Assembly: GCF_028283785.1 (NCBI RefSeq)
Contig: NZ_JAPWKB010000007.1
Span: forward strand, 1-64,000
DNA length: 64,000 nucleotides
DNA from: Paraburkholderia sp.
GTDB lineage: Bacteria; Pseudomonadota; Gammaproteobacteria; Burkholderiales; Burkholderiaceae
Reading direction: 5' to 3'
Within the stretch, counting starts at the first letter, position 1. Every line of letters starts with the position of its first letter. Under the pieces are notes generated by a model, which saw nothing but the letters and a program-made list of their open reading frames with translations, was not told the DNA's origin and searched no databases. Both the position numbers and the translations under genes were made by a program. Shown piece after piece: positions 51,130 through 60,521 of the stretch.

Positions 51130-51723
51130 TTAAAACGGCTTCTTCCATGCGCCGGCGAAGGCGATGTCGCCGAGCGGCAGGCGCGTGCGGACCGACTTCT
51201 CACGTTCGCGCAACACCGGGTCGAGCTTGTCGACATCGCCGAAATGGCCGATCGAAATCATCGCGATCACTTCGACGTCGTTCGGAACGGCGAACGTGCT
51301 GCGGAACGCGTTGACGTCGAAGCCGCTCATCTGATGCGCGGCGAGACCCAGTGCATGCGCCTGCAACACCAGCGCCAGCGCGGCAGCGCCCGCGTCGTAC
51401 GGCGCGCAGCGGTTCACTTCGCCCTTGTTCGTCAGCGTTTGCGTGGTGACGGCGATCAACACCGGCGCCGGTGCGTTCCAGCCTTGATTGAACGGCACGA
51501 GGGTCGCGAACGCCTGCTTGAACGACACTTCGTCGACGCTACGGTCGAACACTACGAAGCGCCACGGTTGCGCGTTATACGACGACGGCGCCCAGCGGGC
51601 GGCTTCGAGGACCGAATGCAATTGCTCGCGGCTCACCGGCTCGCTCGAATAGGCGCGCGGGCTCCACCGGCCGGCGATCAATTCGTGGATGGCAACTGCG
51701 GTAGGGGCGGGTTTGTTGGTCAT
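51130..51723 (-). CDS. Nitroreductase-family protein
   Basis: This 197-residue FMN-dependent oxidoreductase has the family N-terminal pattern RWSPRAYSSEPVSREQL, then AARWAPSSYNAQPWRFVVF with FMN-contact residues (about residues 41-59), and ends with ISIGHFGDVDKLD. It should reduce nitro compounds or quinones with NAD(P)H; the native substrate is unknown. ATG 51723 has GAGAG upstream; an ATG at 51747 is also in frame. Confidence 0.88.
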   Translation of the reverse strand: MTNKPAPTAVAIHELIAGRWSPRAYSSEPVSREQLHSVLEAARWAPSSYNAQPWRFVVFDRSVDEVSFKQAFATLVPFNQGWNAPAPVLIAVTTQTLTNKGEVNRCAPYDAGAAALALVLQAHALGLAAHQMSGFDVNAFRSTFAVPNDVEVIAMISIGHFGDVDKLDPVLREREKSVRTRLPLGDIAFAGAWKKPF

Positions 51724-51943
51724 GCGCTTCTCTCGGTCGAAATTCATGATCGTCGGGCGAGTGCCCGCGGCCACATAGCATAACCGGGGTTCGACTTGCG
51801 TGCGTTCGCAAAGAATGCGAACTCCGGCGACGACGCGCCGCATTGCGCCACATCGCGCCGCGTCGTCGGTCCGGCGGCCTTCGCGCCGTTCCCGCGCCGT
51901 CTTCGCGCCGTCTCCGCTCAGACCACGCGAAGCCGGAGCGGCA

Positions 51944-53227
51944 TCAAGCCGGTTGCGCCGACGTGCTTCGCGCGCCGCGATTGATGCGCAACACGATCAC
52001 CGCCGCGACCAGACACAAGCCGCCCGAAATCATCGACGCGACCGTGTACGTGCCCAGGCTCGCGCGCAACATGCCGGCGCCGAGCGCCGCGAACGCCGCG
52101 CCCAGCTGGTGGCCGGCGACCACCCAGCCGAACACCACCGGCGCGCTTTCCTTGCCGTAGACGTCGGTGGCGAGACGGACGGTCGGCGGAACGGTGGCGA
52201 TCCAGTCGAGACCGTAAAACACGGCGAACAGCGGCAAGCCGAAAAAGTCGATGCCGAACGCATGCGGCAGATACATCAACGACAGGCCGCGCAGTCCGTA
52301 ATACCAGAACAGCAGCACACGACTATTGAACCGGTCCGACAACCAGCCCGACAGCGTGGTGCCGAACAGATCGAAAATGCCCATCGCGGCGAGCAGCGAC
52401 GCGCCCTGCACTTCCGTCATCCCGTAATCGCCGCACATGGCGATCAGATGCGTGCCGACATAGCCGTTGGTGCTCGCGCCGCAAATGAAGAAGCTGAAAA
52501 ACAGCAGCCAGAAATCGCGCGTCTTGCTGGCCATCGCCAGCGTGCCGAACGCGATCGCGAGCGGATTCTGTTTGGTGACCGTGGTATTCAACGGCGCGTC
52601 GGCGGGTTCGCCGAACGGACGCAGATTCATGTCCGCGGGACGCTCGGGCAGCAAAAACGCGACCAGCGGCAACGTGATCGCGGCGGCAATCGCGACCGTC
52701 CACACGACCGGCCGCCAGCCGTGATTCTGCGCAATCGCTGCGAGCAGCGGCAGGAACACGAGTTGTCCCGTCGCCGAACTCGCCGTCAGAATGCCCATCA
52801 CGAGCCCACGATGCGTGGTGAACCAGCGGTTCACCACCGTTGCGGACAGCGACAGCGCCGCCACGCCCGTCGAACTGCCGACCATCACGCCCCACACCAG
52901 AATCATCTGCCACGGTTGCGTCATCAACGACGACAAGCCGACGCCCGCCGCCAGCATCGCCAGCGCGATCAGCAACGTGGGACGCACGCCGAAACGCTGC
53001 ATCGCCGCCGCCGCGAATGGGCCCATCAGACCGTAAAGCGCGATGTTCACAGAAATAGCCAGCGAGATCGTCGCGCGGCTCCAGCCAAACTGATGTTCGA
53101 GCGGCACCATCATCACGCTCGGTGTGGCGCGCGTTCCGGCCGCCGCCAGCAATACCAGGAACACCACGGCCACGGTCAGCCACCCGTAGTGAAAGCGCCC
53201 GCCAATCCATTTCGCTGCCCAGTTCAT
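51944..53227 (-). CDS. MFS transporter, divergent from a TetR regulator
   Basis: This 427-residue, 12-helix transporter resembles the monocarboxylate/oxalate-formate branch (GRFHYGWLTVAVVFLVLLAAAGTRA at helix 1; second-half loop GWLSDRFNSRVLL). GGGAG lies five bases before ATG 53227. The divergent TetR gene and two palindromes in the shared gap suggest ligand-induced expression. Export or import, and the substrate, are not known. Confidence 0.82.
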   Translation of the reverse strand: MNWAAKWIGGRFHYGWLTVAVVFLVLLAAAGTRATPSVMMVPLEHQFGWSRATISLAISVNIALYGLMGPFAAAAMQRFGVRPTLLIALAMLAAGVGLSSLMTQPWQMILVWGVMVGSSTGVAALSLSATVVNRWFTTHRGLVMGILTASSATGQLVFLPLLAAIAQNHGWRPVVWTVAIAAAITLPLVAFLLPERPADMNLRPFGEPADAPLNTTVTKQNPLAIAFGTLAMASKTRDFWLLFFSFFICGASTNGYVGTHLIAMCGDYGMTEVQGASLLAAMGIFDLFGTTLSGWLSDRFNSRVLLFWYYGLRGLSLMYLPHAFGIDFFGLPLFAVFYGLDWIATVPPTVRLATDVYGKESAPVVFGWVVAGHQLGAAFAALGAGMLRASLGTYTVASMISGGLCLVAAVIVLRINRGARSTSAQPA

Positions 53228-53296
53228 CGGATCTCCCGTCGACGCGCGGTGCAAACCGTCCAGCGTCGCTGCGTTATTACAGTTGTCGTAAAAGAC

Positions 53297-53316
53297 TTGT
53301 GACTAGTCTGTCACAA
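53297..53316. promoter_or_regulatory. Operator-like inverted repeat 1 (MFS/TetR gap)
   Basis: TTGTGAC and GTCACAA, perfect 7-base arms with a 6-base spacer. The inner sequence GACTAGTC is itself palindromic. It is about 70 bases before the MFS start. Confidence 0.6.
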
Positions 53317-53328
53317 TTTGAGTTGCGA

Positions 53329-53350
53329 TGTTAGTGACCGGTCGGTAACA
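53329..53350. promoter_or_regulatory. Operator-like inverted repeat 2 (MFS/TetR gap)
   Basis: Arms TGTTAGTGACC and GGTCGGTAACA are contiguous and match at 9 of 11 positions, giving a 22-base dyad typical of TetR-family operators. The core GACCGGTC is similar to the palindrome at 5850-5863. Confidence 0.65.
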
Positions 53351-53403
53351 TGTCAAGGTATTGATTGATCGAGAGATTCACAGAAATTCCGCGAGGCACG
53401 TCC

Positions 53404-54111
53404 ATGTCAGATACCGCCGATCCCGCTGAAACAGTCCCGGCCAGCGCCACGGCCGAAACCGCTGCGCCGGACAAGCGCGCGCGCCGCACGCCGCCGCGCG
53501 CGCGCACGCAAACGGCCGGGCCGCAGGCGCAGGAGAATCTGCTGAATGCGGCGTCGGAGCTGTTTTATCGGGAAGGCGTGCGCGCGGTCGGCGTCGATGC
53601 CGTGGTCGAGCGGGCGGGCGTCAACAAGATGAGCCTGTACCGCCAGTTTTCGTCGAAGGACGAACTTGTGCTCGGCTATCTGGAACGCAAGGACCGCCAG
53701 TTTTTCGGCTACGTCGAGAAGAGTTTCGACAAGCATCCGGGCGAACCGGCCAAACAGCTCCTGCAATATTTCGACGACCTCGCACGACGCGCGTCGATCG
53801 ACGATTACCGGGGATGTCCGTTCGTCAACGTGGCAGTGGAATTTCCGGACGCGTCGCACGCGGCGCGCGTGTTCGTCGCGGATAACAAGGCGCGTCTGAT
53901 GGCGCGTCTCACGGAGCTTTCCACTCAGGCCGGCGCGGACGACCCGGTTGCGCTCGCCAATGCGCTGGGGTTGGTGATCGAGGGCGTGTATGCCGCGAGC
54001 CAGACTTACGGGCCGGGTTGCGGGCCGATTCTCGCCGCGCCGAAAGTAGCGGCGCTGCTGATCCGGTCAGCGTGTCCGGCGGCGGCTTCGAACCCGGCGA
54101 CGCCGGAATGA
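53404..54111 (+). CDS. TetR-family transcriptional regulator
   Basis: This 235-residue repressor has a TetR helix-turn-helix at about residues 51-97 (LLNAASELFYREGVRAVGVDAVVERAGVNKMSLYRQFSSKDELVLGYL) and a C-terminal ligand and dimer domain. A 45-residue Ala/Pro/Arg-rich N-terminal extension precedes the domain. GAGG lies before ATG 53404. It is divergent from an MFS gene and probably represses both. Confidence 0.85.
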   Translation: MSDTADPAETVPASATAETAAPDKRARRTPPRARTQTAGPQAQENLLNAASELFYREGVRAVGVDAVVERAGVNKMSLYRQFSSKDELVLGYLERKDRQFFGYVEKSFDKHPGEPAKQLLQYFDDLARRASIDDYRGCPFVNVAVEFPDASHAARVFVADNKARLMARLTELSTQAGADDPVALANALGLVIEGVYAASQTYGPGCGPILAAPKVAALLIRSACPAAASNPATPE

Positions 54112-54201
54112 CGCGCGGCGCAATCGCGATCAAACGACGCGCCGCCGCGCATCGTTAAAATAGCGGTCTCTTTCACCCGTCCGCGCTTGCTGTCTCTTCC
54201 T

Positions 54202-54780
54202 ATGCCGTCTGCCGCTTCTCACGACACCGCCTCCCACGACACCATCGTCGCGGCCACCCGTCACTGGCTGACGCGCGCGGTGATCGGCCTGAATCTGTGC
54301 CCGTTCGCGAAAGCGGTGCACGTGAAACAACAGATCCGCTACGCCGTCAGCGACGCGACCGACATGGAAGGCGTGCTGACCGATCTCGAAGCGGAATTGC
54401 ACACGCTCACGGCGACCGATCCCGCCATTCTCGACACCACGCTGCTGATCCTCCCGCACGCGCTCGCCGATTTCCTCGATTACAACGACTGCCTGTTTTT
54501 CGCGGACCGGATGCTCAAGCAATTGCGCGTCGCAGGCGACGTGCAGATCGCCAGCTTTCATCCGGATTACCAGTTCGAAGGCTCCGCCGCCGACGATATC
54601 GAGAACTACACGAATCGTGCGCCCTATCCGATCCTGCATCTGCTGCGCGAAGCGAGCATCGAGCGCGCGGTCGATGCCTTTCCCGACGCTGCCGATATCT
54701 ACGAGCGAAATCAGGAAACCTTGCGCAAGATGGGTCTGAAAGGCTGGCAGGACTGGATGAGCCGGCCGTCGGACGATTAA
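54202..54780 (+). CDS. DUF1415 protein
   Basis: This 192-residue protein matches the DUF1415 family, of unknown function: conserved WLTRAVIGLNLCPFAKAV near residue 22, then LLILPHALADFLDYNDCLFFAD, FHPDYQFEG, NYTNRAPYPILHLLREASIERAV and ERNQETLRKMG. The invariant cysteine, histidine and arginine positions suggest an enzyme, but no reaction is known. ATG 54202 is used; a TTG at 54187 is possible. Confidence 0.85.
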   Translation: MPSAASHDTASHDTIVAATRHWLTRAVIGLNLCPFAKAVHVKQQIRYAVSDATDMEGVLTDLEAELHTLTATDPAILDTTLLILPHALADFLDYNDCLFFADRMLKQLRVAGDVQIASFHPDYQFEGSAADDIENYTNRAPYPILHLLREASIERAVDAFPDAADIYERNQETLRKMGLKGWQDWMSRPSDD

Positions 54781-54807
54781 GCGGACGGCCGCTTTTCCGG
54801 CTGACGC

Positions 54808-55653
54808 TTAGGCCGCGACCGCGAACCGCTCGCGCAATTCAGTCAGACCGAGGCTCTCCATCACCTCGTTGAGCCGCTCGGTCGGACGACGACGGGGCAA
54901 ATCCTTGTAGTGCGCGATGATCAGCTCGTTTTTCATCGAGTGCTCCCAGCCGACCAGTTCCGTCACGTTCACCTGATAGCCGTGCGCCTCCAGTTGCAGG
55001 CAGCGCAGCACGTTGGTGATCTGGCTACCGAATTCGCGCGTATGCAGCGGGTGACGCCAGATTTCCGTCAGCGCATTCCCCAGCGACTGACTCTTGTTGC
55101 GCTTCAGCACGCCCGCCACTTCCGCCTGGCAACACGGCACCACGACGATGTACTTCGCGTGCTTTTGCAGCGCGAAGCGGATCGCGTCGTCCGTTGCGGT
55201 GTTGCAGGCGTGCAGCGCCGTGACGATATCCACCTGCGGCGGAAGTTTGTCGGACGTGATCGAGTCCGCCACCGACAGGTTCAGGAACGACATGCCGCCG
55301 AATCCCAACCGCGCCGCCAGCGCTTCCGACTTCGTCACCAGCTCTTCGCGCGTCTCAATGCCATAAATGTGTGAGGCATCGCGCTGTTCCTTGATGAACA
55401 GGTCGTAGAGAATAAAGCCCAGATAAGACTTGCCTGCGCCGTGATCGACGAGCGTCACGCTGCCCTGCGTGTCCTTCAGGTCCTGGAGCAACGGCTCGAT
55501 GAACTGGAACAGGTGATAGACCTGTTTCAGCTTGCGTCGGCTGTCCTGGTTCATCTTGCCGTCGCGCGTGAGGATATGCAGTTCCTTCAACAGTTCGACG
55601 GATTGATTCGGGCGGATTTCGTGAGTTTTGCTAGACATCGTGGGAACCGCCAT
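54808..55653 (-). CDS. Class I SAM-dependent methyltransferase
   Basis: This 281-residue protein has a SAM motif I TLVDHGAGKSYLGFILYDLF (about residues 66-85), acidic residue GIETRE after strand 2, and DIVTALHACNTATDDAIRFAL, like the Methyltransf_32 group. VVVPCCQAE contains a cysteine pair. The substrate is unknown. The start is uncertain between ATG 55653 and ATG 55638, neither with a strong site. It is convergent with the DUF1415 gene, 27 bases apart. Confidence 0.75.
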   Translation of the reverse strand: MAVPTMSSKTHEIRPNQSVELLKELHILTRDGKMNQDSRRKLKQVYHLFQFIEPLLQDLKDTQGSVTLVDHGAGKSYLGFILYDLFIKEQRDASHIYGIETREELVTKSEALAARLGFGGMSFLNLSVADSITSDKLPPQVDIVTALHACNTATDDAIRFALQKHAKYIVVVPCCQAEVAGVLKRNKSQSLGNALTEIWRHPLHTREFGSQITNVLRCLQLEAHGYQVNVTELVGWEHSMKNELIIAHYKDLPRRRPTERLNEVMESLGLTELRERFAVAA

Positions 55654-56120
55654 CCATTTCAGCGCGAACGTGCGACAGATGACGGAAAAAAGGAAAAGTT
55701 GCTGCCAGTTTACCGAAAGCGCGAAGACCTGACCGACAGGACTTTGCGATCGACGCAAAACGGCAGCGTGGCAACGCTCCGTGCGACCGCCAACCTGGAA
55801 CGCTTCATGCATCACAGGGCGCAGTGCACGGAAACTTCAGCGCAGCGTGAACTTGCAGTAACGATGCGCTATCGGACGATAGCAGGCGGCAAAAGCAGGT
55901 GGCAGCACCGCGGTAATGTAACGACAGCCGGGCAACGCGTGCGGTGGAATGGTGAGGGCACGCCGCGAGCGACAACAAATATGGGCCTGCCGGGACGATT
56001 GATCGAAACCGGACAGGTCAGCGTGTGGGGAGGTCGGCCCGGAACATTGGGACGAACGTTACGTAACCTGCAGTGCGCCGCGATGTCAACGAAGCGCGCG
56101 CAGACGATGATGAGGCGGCA
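55654..56120. other. Gap between methyltransferase and a hypothetical gene
   Basis: 467 bases with no supported gene. It contains a 10-base palindrome GTTACGTAAC (56058-56067). It should hold promoters for both divergent genes, but no clear box pair was found. Confidence 0.5.
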
Positions 56121-56441
56121 ATGGATACGATACCCAACGGAAACGCAGAGCAAAAGTTTCAGGAATTGCTCGCAAAACTGACAGCAACACCAGCCTGGTC
56201 CGAAAAGCAGCAGATCGAACTGGAAATGGCGCGCGACATCTCGGTCGAGATGCTGCGGCTTGCCGAACAGATACGCGACGGCAGCGTCGATATCGAAACC
56301 TGTCTCATGATGCTCAAGTACGCCAAAGTACTCGACTTCGTGATGACGACGCTCGCGTCGCGACGGGACATCAAGCCGCAAACTTTACGCGTCATTTTCA
56401 AGCTCGCCGGGCTGAAAGTGGACGAGGCATATCCGGGCTAA
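56121..56441 (+). CDS. Hypothetical alpha-helical protein
   Basis: This 106-residue acidic protein is predicted almost wholly helical: repeated heptad-like leucines and methionines in EMARDISVEMLRLAEQIRDGSVDIETCLMMLKYAKVLDFVMTTLAS. It has no signal peptide or membrane helix. GAGGCGG precedes ATG 56121. I do not recognise a family. The even amphipathic pattern and usable start support a real gene, possibly a small cytoplasmic adaptor. Confidence 0.6.
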   Translation: MDTIPNGNAEQKFQELLAKLTATPAWSEKQQIELEMARDISVEMLRLAEQIRDGSVDIETCLMMLKYAKVLDFVMTTLASRRDIKPQTLRVIFKLAGLKVDEAYPG

Positions 56442-56736
56442 CAAAGCCGGATCGGATCGAATACGCTGTACCGACGACAGGCCGCGATGGGCCGGGCGCT
56501 TCCTGAGTAGACGGGAGCATCCAGTTCAGCGCGGCTTGTTGCTTTTTGCGCGGCGGCGGACGCGAGCTGCGTTCGGTTCACAGGAGGGGATTTAAAAAGC
56601 ATAGGACGCAGCCTGGCTTTTCAAAGTTTGCCCCGTCCATCGCAGAGTGTGAAAATAGCGCCCTTCCCATCCGCCAGCGCCGCCGCGCAACGTCCTCGCG
56701 CGCGTCACGGCCGCCGTCATCCGTCGATCGCCCCGA

Positions 56737-58023
56737 ATGCCTACTTCCTCCCCTGCCGAGTTTGCCCGTTCCGCCCGCGTTGCCGTCATCGGCGGCGGTC
56801 CCGCGGGACTGATGGCCGCCGAAGCGCTCGCGGCGCGCGGACTGGCCGTGGACGTGTACGACGCGATGCCGTCGGTGGGGCGCAAATTCCTGATGGCCGG
56901 CAAAGGCGGCATGAACATCACCCATTCGGAACCGCTCGAACCGTTCACCGGACGCTACGGCGCGCGCGCGCCGCAGATCGCGCCGCTGCTCGACGCGTTC
57001 GGTCCCGACGCGTTGCGCGCATGGTTGACCGGTCTCGGCGTCGAAACCTTCGTCGGTAGTTCGGGCCGCGTGTTCCCGTCCGACATGAAAGCTGCGCCGA
57101 TGCTGCGCGCGTGGTTGCATCGGCTGAAGGAAGCGGGCGTGCGCTTTCACATGCGCCACAAGTGGACCGGCTGGTCGCCCGTCACCGACGACGTCGCCAC
57201 CGCGTCGCACTCGCTGCGCTTCACGACGCCCGACGGCGAGCGCGACCTCACCTGCGACGCGATCGTGCTCGCGTTGGGCGGCGCAAGCTGGCCGCGCCTC
57301 GGCTCCGATGCCGCGTGGGTACCGCTGCTGACGGCGCGCGAGGTGCCGGTCGCGCCGCTGTTGCCGTCCAACTGCGGCTTCGAAGCGGACTGGAGCGAGC
57401 ATTTCCGCGCCCGCTACGCTGGTCATCCGCTGAAGCCAGTCGCCATTTCCGTCGTCGATGTAGACGGAAAAGTCCACAATCGACAAGGTGAGTGTGTTGT
57501 GACGGAAACCGGGGTCGAAGGCAGTCTGGTGTACGCGCTTTCGTCGTCGATCCGTGACCGTTTGCTGGCCGACGGCGACGTGACGATTTCGCTGGATCTG
57601 GCGCCAGGCTTGCCGCTCACGCGTGTGATCGACGAAGTGACGCGTCCGCGCGGCTCGCGCTCGATGTCGAGTCATCTTCAGAGCCGGATCGGTTTAGGCG
57701 GGGTAAAAGCGGGTTTATTGCACGAGTGTCTGTCGAAAGACGCTTTCATGGACCCGGTGCAACTCGCGCATGCGATCAAGGCGCTGCCGTTGCGTCTGAC
57801 GCGCGCGCGGCCCGTCGAAGAGGCGATCAGTTCGGCGGGTGGCGTTCCGTTCGAAGCGCTGGACGCGCAGCTGATGGTCGCGCGCGTGCCGGGCGTGTTT
57901 TGCGCGGGAGAAATGCTGGATTGGGAAGCGCCGACCGGCGGCTATCTGCTGACCGCGTGCTTCGCGAGCGGGCTAGTTGCGGGACGTGGCGCCGCGGCCT
58001 ATCTCGAACGGGCGAACGCCTGA
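56737..58023 (+). CDS. BaiN/RdsA-type FAD/NAD(P)-dependent oxidoreductase
   Basis: This 428-residue flavoprotein belongs to the HI0933/YhiN (BaiN) family. It has an N-terminal Rossmann motif VAVIGGGPAGLMAAEAL (about residues 15-31), GRKFLMAGKGGMNITHSEP (about residues 48-66), the DxxFPxDMKA-like SGRVFPSDMKAAPML, and the C-terminal GVFCAGEMLDWEAPTGGYLLTACFASG, which binds FAD. Some relatives reduce bile acids; the general bacterial role is unsettled. It appears monocistronic. Confidence 0.85.
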   Translation: MPTSSPAEFARSARVAVIGGGPAGLMAAEALAARGLAVDVYDAMPSVGRKFLMAGKGGMNITHSEPLEPFTGRYGARAPQIAPLLDAFGPDALRAWLTGLGVETFVGSSGRVFPSDMKAAPMLRAWLHRLKEAGVRFHMRHKWTGWSPVTDDVATASHSLRFTTPDGERDLTCDAIVLALGGASWPRLGSDAAWVPLLTAREVPVAPLLPSNCGFEADWSEHFRARYAGHPLKPVAISVVDVDGKVHNRQGECVVTETGVEGSLVYALSSSIRDRLLADGDVTISLDLAPGLPLTRVIDEVTRPRGSRSMSSHLQSRIGLGGVKAGLLHECLSKDAFMDPVQLAHAIKALPLRLTRARPVEEAISSAGGVPFEALDAQLMVARVPGVFCAGEMLDWEAPTGGYLLTACFASGLVAGRGAAAYLERANA

Positions 58024-58046
58024 GCCGACGTTGCCCGTATCTGGAA

Positions 58047-58072
58047 CGCTGAAGCGCTGAAGCGCTGAAGCG
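58047..58072. repeat. Short tandem repeat, period 8
   Basis: CGCTGAAG occurs three times in a row plus CG, between the BaiN-like stop and the convergent methyltransferase gene. It resembles a slippage-type microsatellite and lies outside coding sequence. Confidence 0.8.
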
Positions 58073-58088
58073 CGACGTTAGTACGAAG

Positions 58089-59213
58089 TTAACGCGCTTT
58101 AAGACGCCACAGCGACGTGATTTCCGCTGCGCGTGGCGCGTGCAGCGGATCGGACGGATCAGCGGCTTTCGGGTGACGCGGACGGATGTCGTCGCGACCT
58201 GCTACCGTCAGGCCGCTTTCTTCGATTGCCTTCATCAGCATGTCGCGGCTGCGCAAGCCGAGGTGTTCGGCGAAGTCGGACAGAATCAGCCAGCCTTCGC
58301 CGTCCGGCGTCAGATGCGCGGCCAGTCCGGCCAGGAAACCGAGCAGCATCCGGCTGTCCGGATCGTAGACGGCGTATTCGATCGGCGACGCGGGCCGGGC
58401 CGGCACCCACGGCGGATTGCAGATCACCAGCGGCGCACGGCCTTCCGGAAACAGATCCGCCTTGACGATTTCAACCTGGGATTGCACGCCGAGCCGCGTC
58501 AGATTTTCGCGCGCGCATTCGAGCGCACGCGGGTCCTGATCCGTCGCGACGATGCGTTTGACGCCGCGCTTCGCGAGCAATGCGGCCAGCACGCCGGTGC
58601 CGGTGCCGATATCGAACGCCAGTTCCGTCGACGGCAGCGGCGCCCTCGCGACCAGATCGACATATTCGCCGCGAACCGGCGAGAACACGCCGTAGTGCGG
58701 GTGAATCCGGTCGCCGAGCGCCGGAATCTCGACACCCTTCTTGCGCCACTCGTGCGCGCCGATCAACCCCAGCAATTCCCGCAACGACACCGCCGACGTA
58801 TCGTCGCCCGGCAGCCCGTATGTTTCGACGCAGGCGTCACGGACGTCGGGCGCGCGGCGCAGCGGGATCGTGTAATCGGCGTCGAGCGGAATCAGGATCA
58901 TGCCGAGCACGCGCGCCTTCTGCGATTGCGTCAGACGATGCTGGTTGAACGCGTCGAGCGGCGTCGTGGGTGGTTTGCGGGGCTTGCGCTCGGCGCGTCG
59001 CGTGACGGCCTGCAGCAGTTGCCGCGCATTCTGGAAATCGCCGCGCCACAGCAGCGCTGTGCCTTCGCATGCGAGCCGGTAGGCGGCGTCGGCGGTGATC
59101 GTGTCGTCGGCTTGCACGACGCGTTTCGGCGGCGGCACGGCGGCTTCGGAACGCCAGCGAGCGGTGCGTGGGCCGTCGGCTTCGGGCCAGGTCAAAGTGG
59201 GAGGCGTGGTCAT
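58089..59213 (-). CDS. HemK/RlmG-like methyltransferase
   Basis: This 374-residue protein has an N-terminal helical part and a C-terminal class I methyltransferase domain. The SAM site is FDIGTGTGVLAALLAKRG (about residues 202-219) and the catalytic motif is NPPW in VICNPPWVPARP, as in enzymes that methylate amide or exocyclic amino nitrogens of proteins, rRNA or DNA. The target is not known. ATG 59213 is used because upstream sequence in the frame is Arg-rich and unlike the family. Confidence 0.8.
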   Translation of the reverse strand: MTTPPTLTWPEADGPRTARWRSEAAVPPPKRVVQADDTITADAAYRLACEGTALLWRGDFQNARQLLQAVTRRAERKPRKPPTTPLDAFNQHRLTQSQKARVLGMILIPLDADYTIPLRRAPDVRDACVETYGLPGDDTSAVSLRELLGLIGAHEWRKKGVEIPALGDRIHPHYGVFSPVRGEYVDLVARAPLPSTELAFDIGTGTGVLAALLAKRGVKRIVATDQDPRALECARENLTRLGVQSQVEIVKADLFPEGRAPLVICNPPWVPARPASPIEYAVYDPDSRMLLGFLAGLAAHLTPDGEGWLILSDFAEHLGLRSRDMLMKAIEESGLTVAGRDDIRPRHPKAADPSDPLHAPRAAEITSLWRLKAR

Positions 59214-59554
59214 CGATGAGGCAATCGGGCTTTCGAAATGGACGGCTGCGCGGGCTTGCGGTGCGAGGTCGGCAATCTGCGAATCACGGGATTCACACGA
59301 ATCACACAGGTCACGACGACGACGACGGCCCGGCCGGCCAGGAACGGATAGAAGCGCACACACCGCAACGGTCGCCGGTTCGCGCCGGGTTGCGGTCTAT
59401 GCGTTGAATATCGGGAAAGGGAAAGTGTGGCAGCGGGCGCCGCGTGTGTACAGAATATTCGCGCCAGGGCGCGCGTGGCGGCGGAGAGCAAACGGAGGGA
59501 ATCTGGGACCGCCGGGCGCGGCGAGCGATGTCACCGTGCGGCTTTACTGATGGT
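59214..59554. other. Gap upstream of the HemK-like gene
   Basis: About 340 bases without a supported gene. It should contain the methyltransferase promoter on the minus strand; none is obvious. A run of ACG/GAC triplets at 59315-59329 is the only compositional feature. Confidence 0.5.
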
Positions 59555-59590
59555 AAAACTCGCCGCGTCGGACAGTAGCCGGACGCGGCG
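59555..59590 (-). terminator. Terminator of the TrmB-type regulator gene
   Basis: CGCCGCGTC (59561-59569) and GACGCGGCG (59582-59590) pair perfectly with a 12-base loop. On the minus strand the stem is followed by AGTTTTACC, 14 bases beyond the regulator stop. Confidence 0.7.
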
Positions 59591-59603
59591 TGTTGCTGAA
59601 GCC

Positions 59604-60488
59604 TTACGACTGATGCCGACGCAGCGTCGTCGCGGTCAACGTGGTGGAACCGACGCTCATGGGCAGCGGCGTTTGCGGCAGCAAACCGAGCAACGCGCGC
59701 ATTTCTTCGCCGGCCAGCACTTTCTCGAACGCCACTTTGCCCATCGAGTTGATCAGCAGACGACCCATCACGTCGGCCTTCACGTATTCGATTGCGAGCA
59801 GGCTGATCACGGAATTGTTGGTGATCACGGCTTCGTCGATGGACAGCGCGCCGAATTCGGCGGTGATCGCGTCCTGTTCGTCGGCTACCACGACCGACAG
59901 CCGCCGCCCGCCCAACCGACGCCGCGCACTCTCGCCGCACTCGCGCAAGTCGTAGCAACGCGGACCGGCCAGCGTGGCCATGCCGTAAATCGCGACATGC
60001 ACGTCGACACCACGATTCGCCGCCGCTTCAAGTGCGTTGCGCACGAGCGGCATTTCCTCGTCCCAGACCGCCGCGAACAGCGACGTCTTGGCGGATTCGA
60101 TCGTGGAGTTGAAAGCGGTGACGATGGCCGTCTGATCGCGTAACGACCAGACCAGACCGGGCTCGCGCGCCGCCGGCAACGACGACAAACCCTTGTCGAT
60201 CAGGTTGAGATCGCCCTCGAAACGCGCGCGAATTCGCGCGAGCACTTCGACATAAGGCACTGCCGCATAGCGCACGGGTTCAGAGCGGTGCGCGAGGATC
60301 GCACCCTTCGCGTCGAGGCGTTGCAAGGTTTCGTAGATCTTGGATGGCGGCACGTGGGAGAGCTTGCCCACCTCGTGACCGTTCATCGGCGAACGCTGCA
60401 ACAAAGCGCAGTAAGCCTGTGCTTCGTATTGGGAAAAACCTAAGCGAATCAACGCTGCAATGAGGTCGTCGGGGATTTGTGTCGTCAT
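59604..60488 (-). CDS. TrmB-family transcriptional regulator
   Basis: This 294-residue protein has an N-terminal TrmB winged helix (ALIRLGFSQYEAQAYCALLQRSPMNGHEVGKLSHVPPSKIYETLQRLDAKG, about residues 11-62) and a C-terminal TrmB effector region like a phospholipase-D fold. TrmB regulators are best known in archaea for sugar control and are less common in proteobacteria. It is divergent from a RidA-like/MFS operon with tandem palindromes between, so it probably controls that operon and itself. The effector is unknown. Confidence 0.82.
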   Translation of the reverse strand: MTTQIPDDLIAALIRLGFSQYEAQAYCALLQRSPMNGHEVGKLSHVPPSKIYETLQRLDAKGAILAHRSEPVRYAAVPYVEVLARIRARFEGDLNLIDKGLSSLPAAREPGLVWSLRDQTAIVTAFNSTIESAKTSLFAAVWDEEMPLVRNALEAAANRGVDVHVAIYGMATLAGPRCYDLRECGESARRRLGGRRLSVVVADEQDAITAEFGALSIDEAVITNNSVISLLAIEYVKADVMGRLLINSMGKVAFEKVLAGEEMRALLGLLPQTPLPMSVGSTTLTATTLRRHQS

Positions 60489-60521
60489 GCGCAGAGACTA
60501 GCACAACTCACTTGATCGAGC

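Noticed and set aside
58047..58072. 8-base tandem repeat as a phase-variation switch
   Set aside because: It is outside any coding sequence, lies between convergent 3' ends and has only about three copies.
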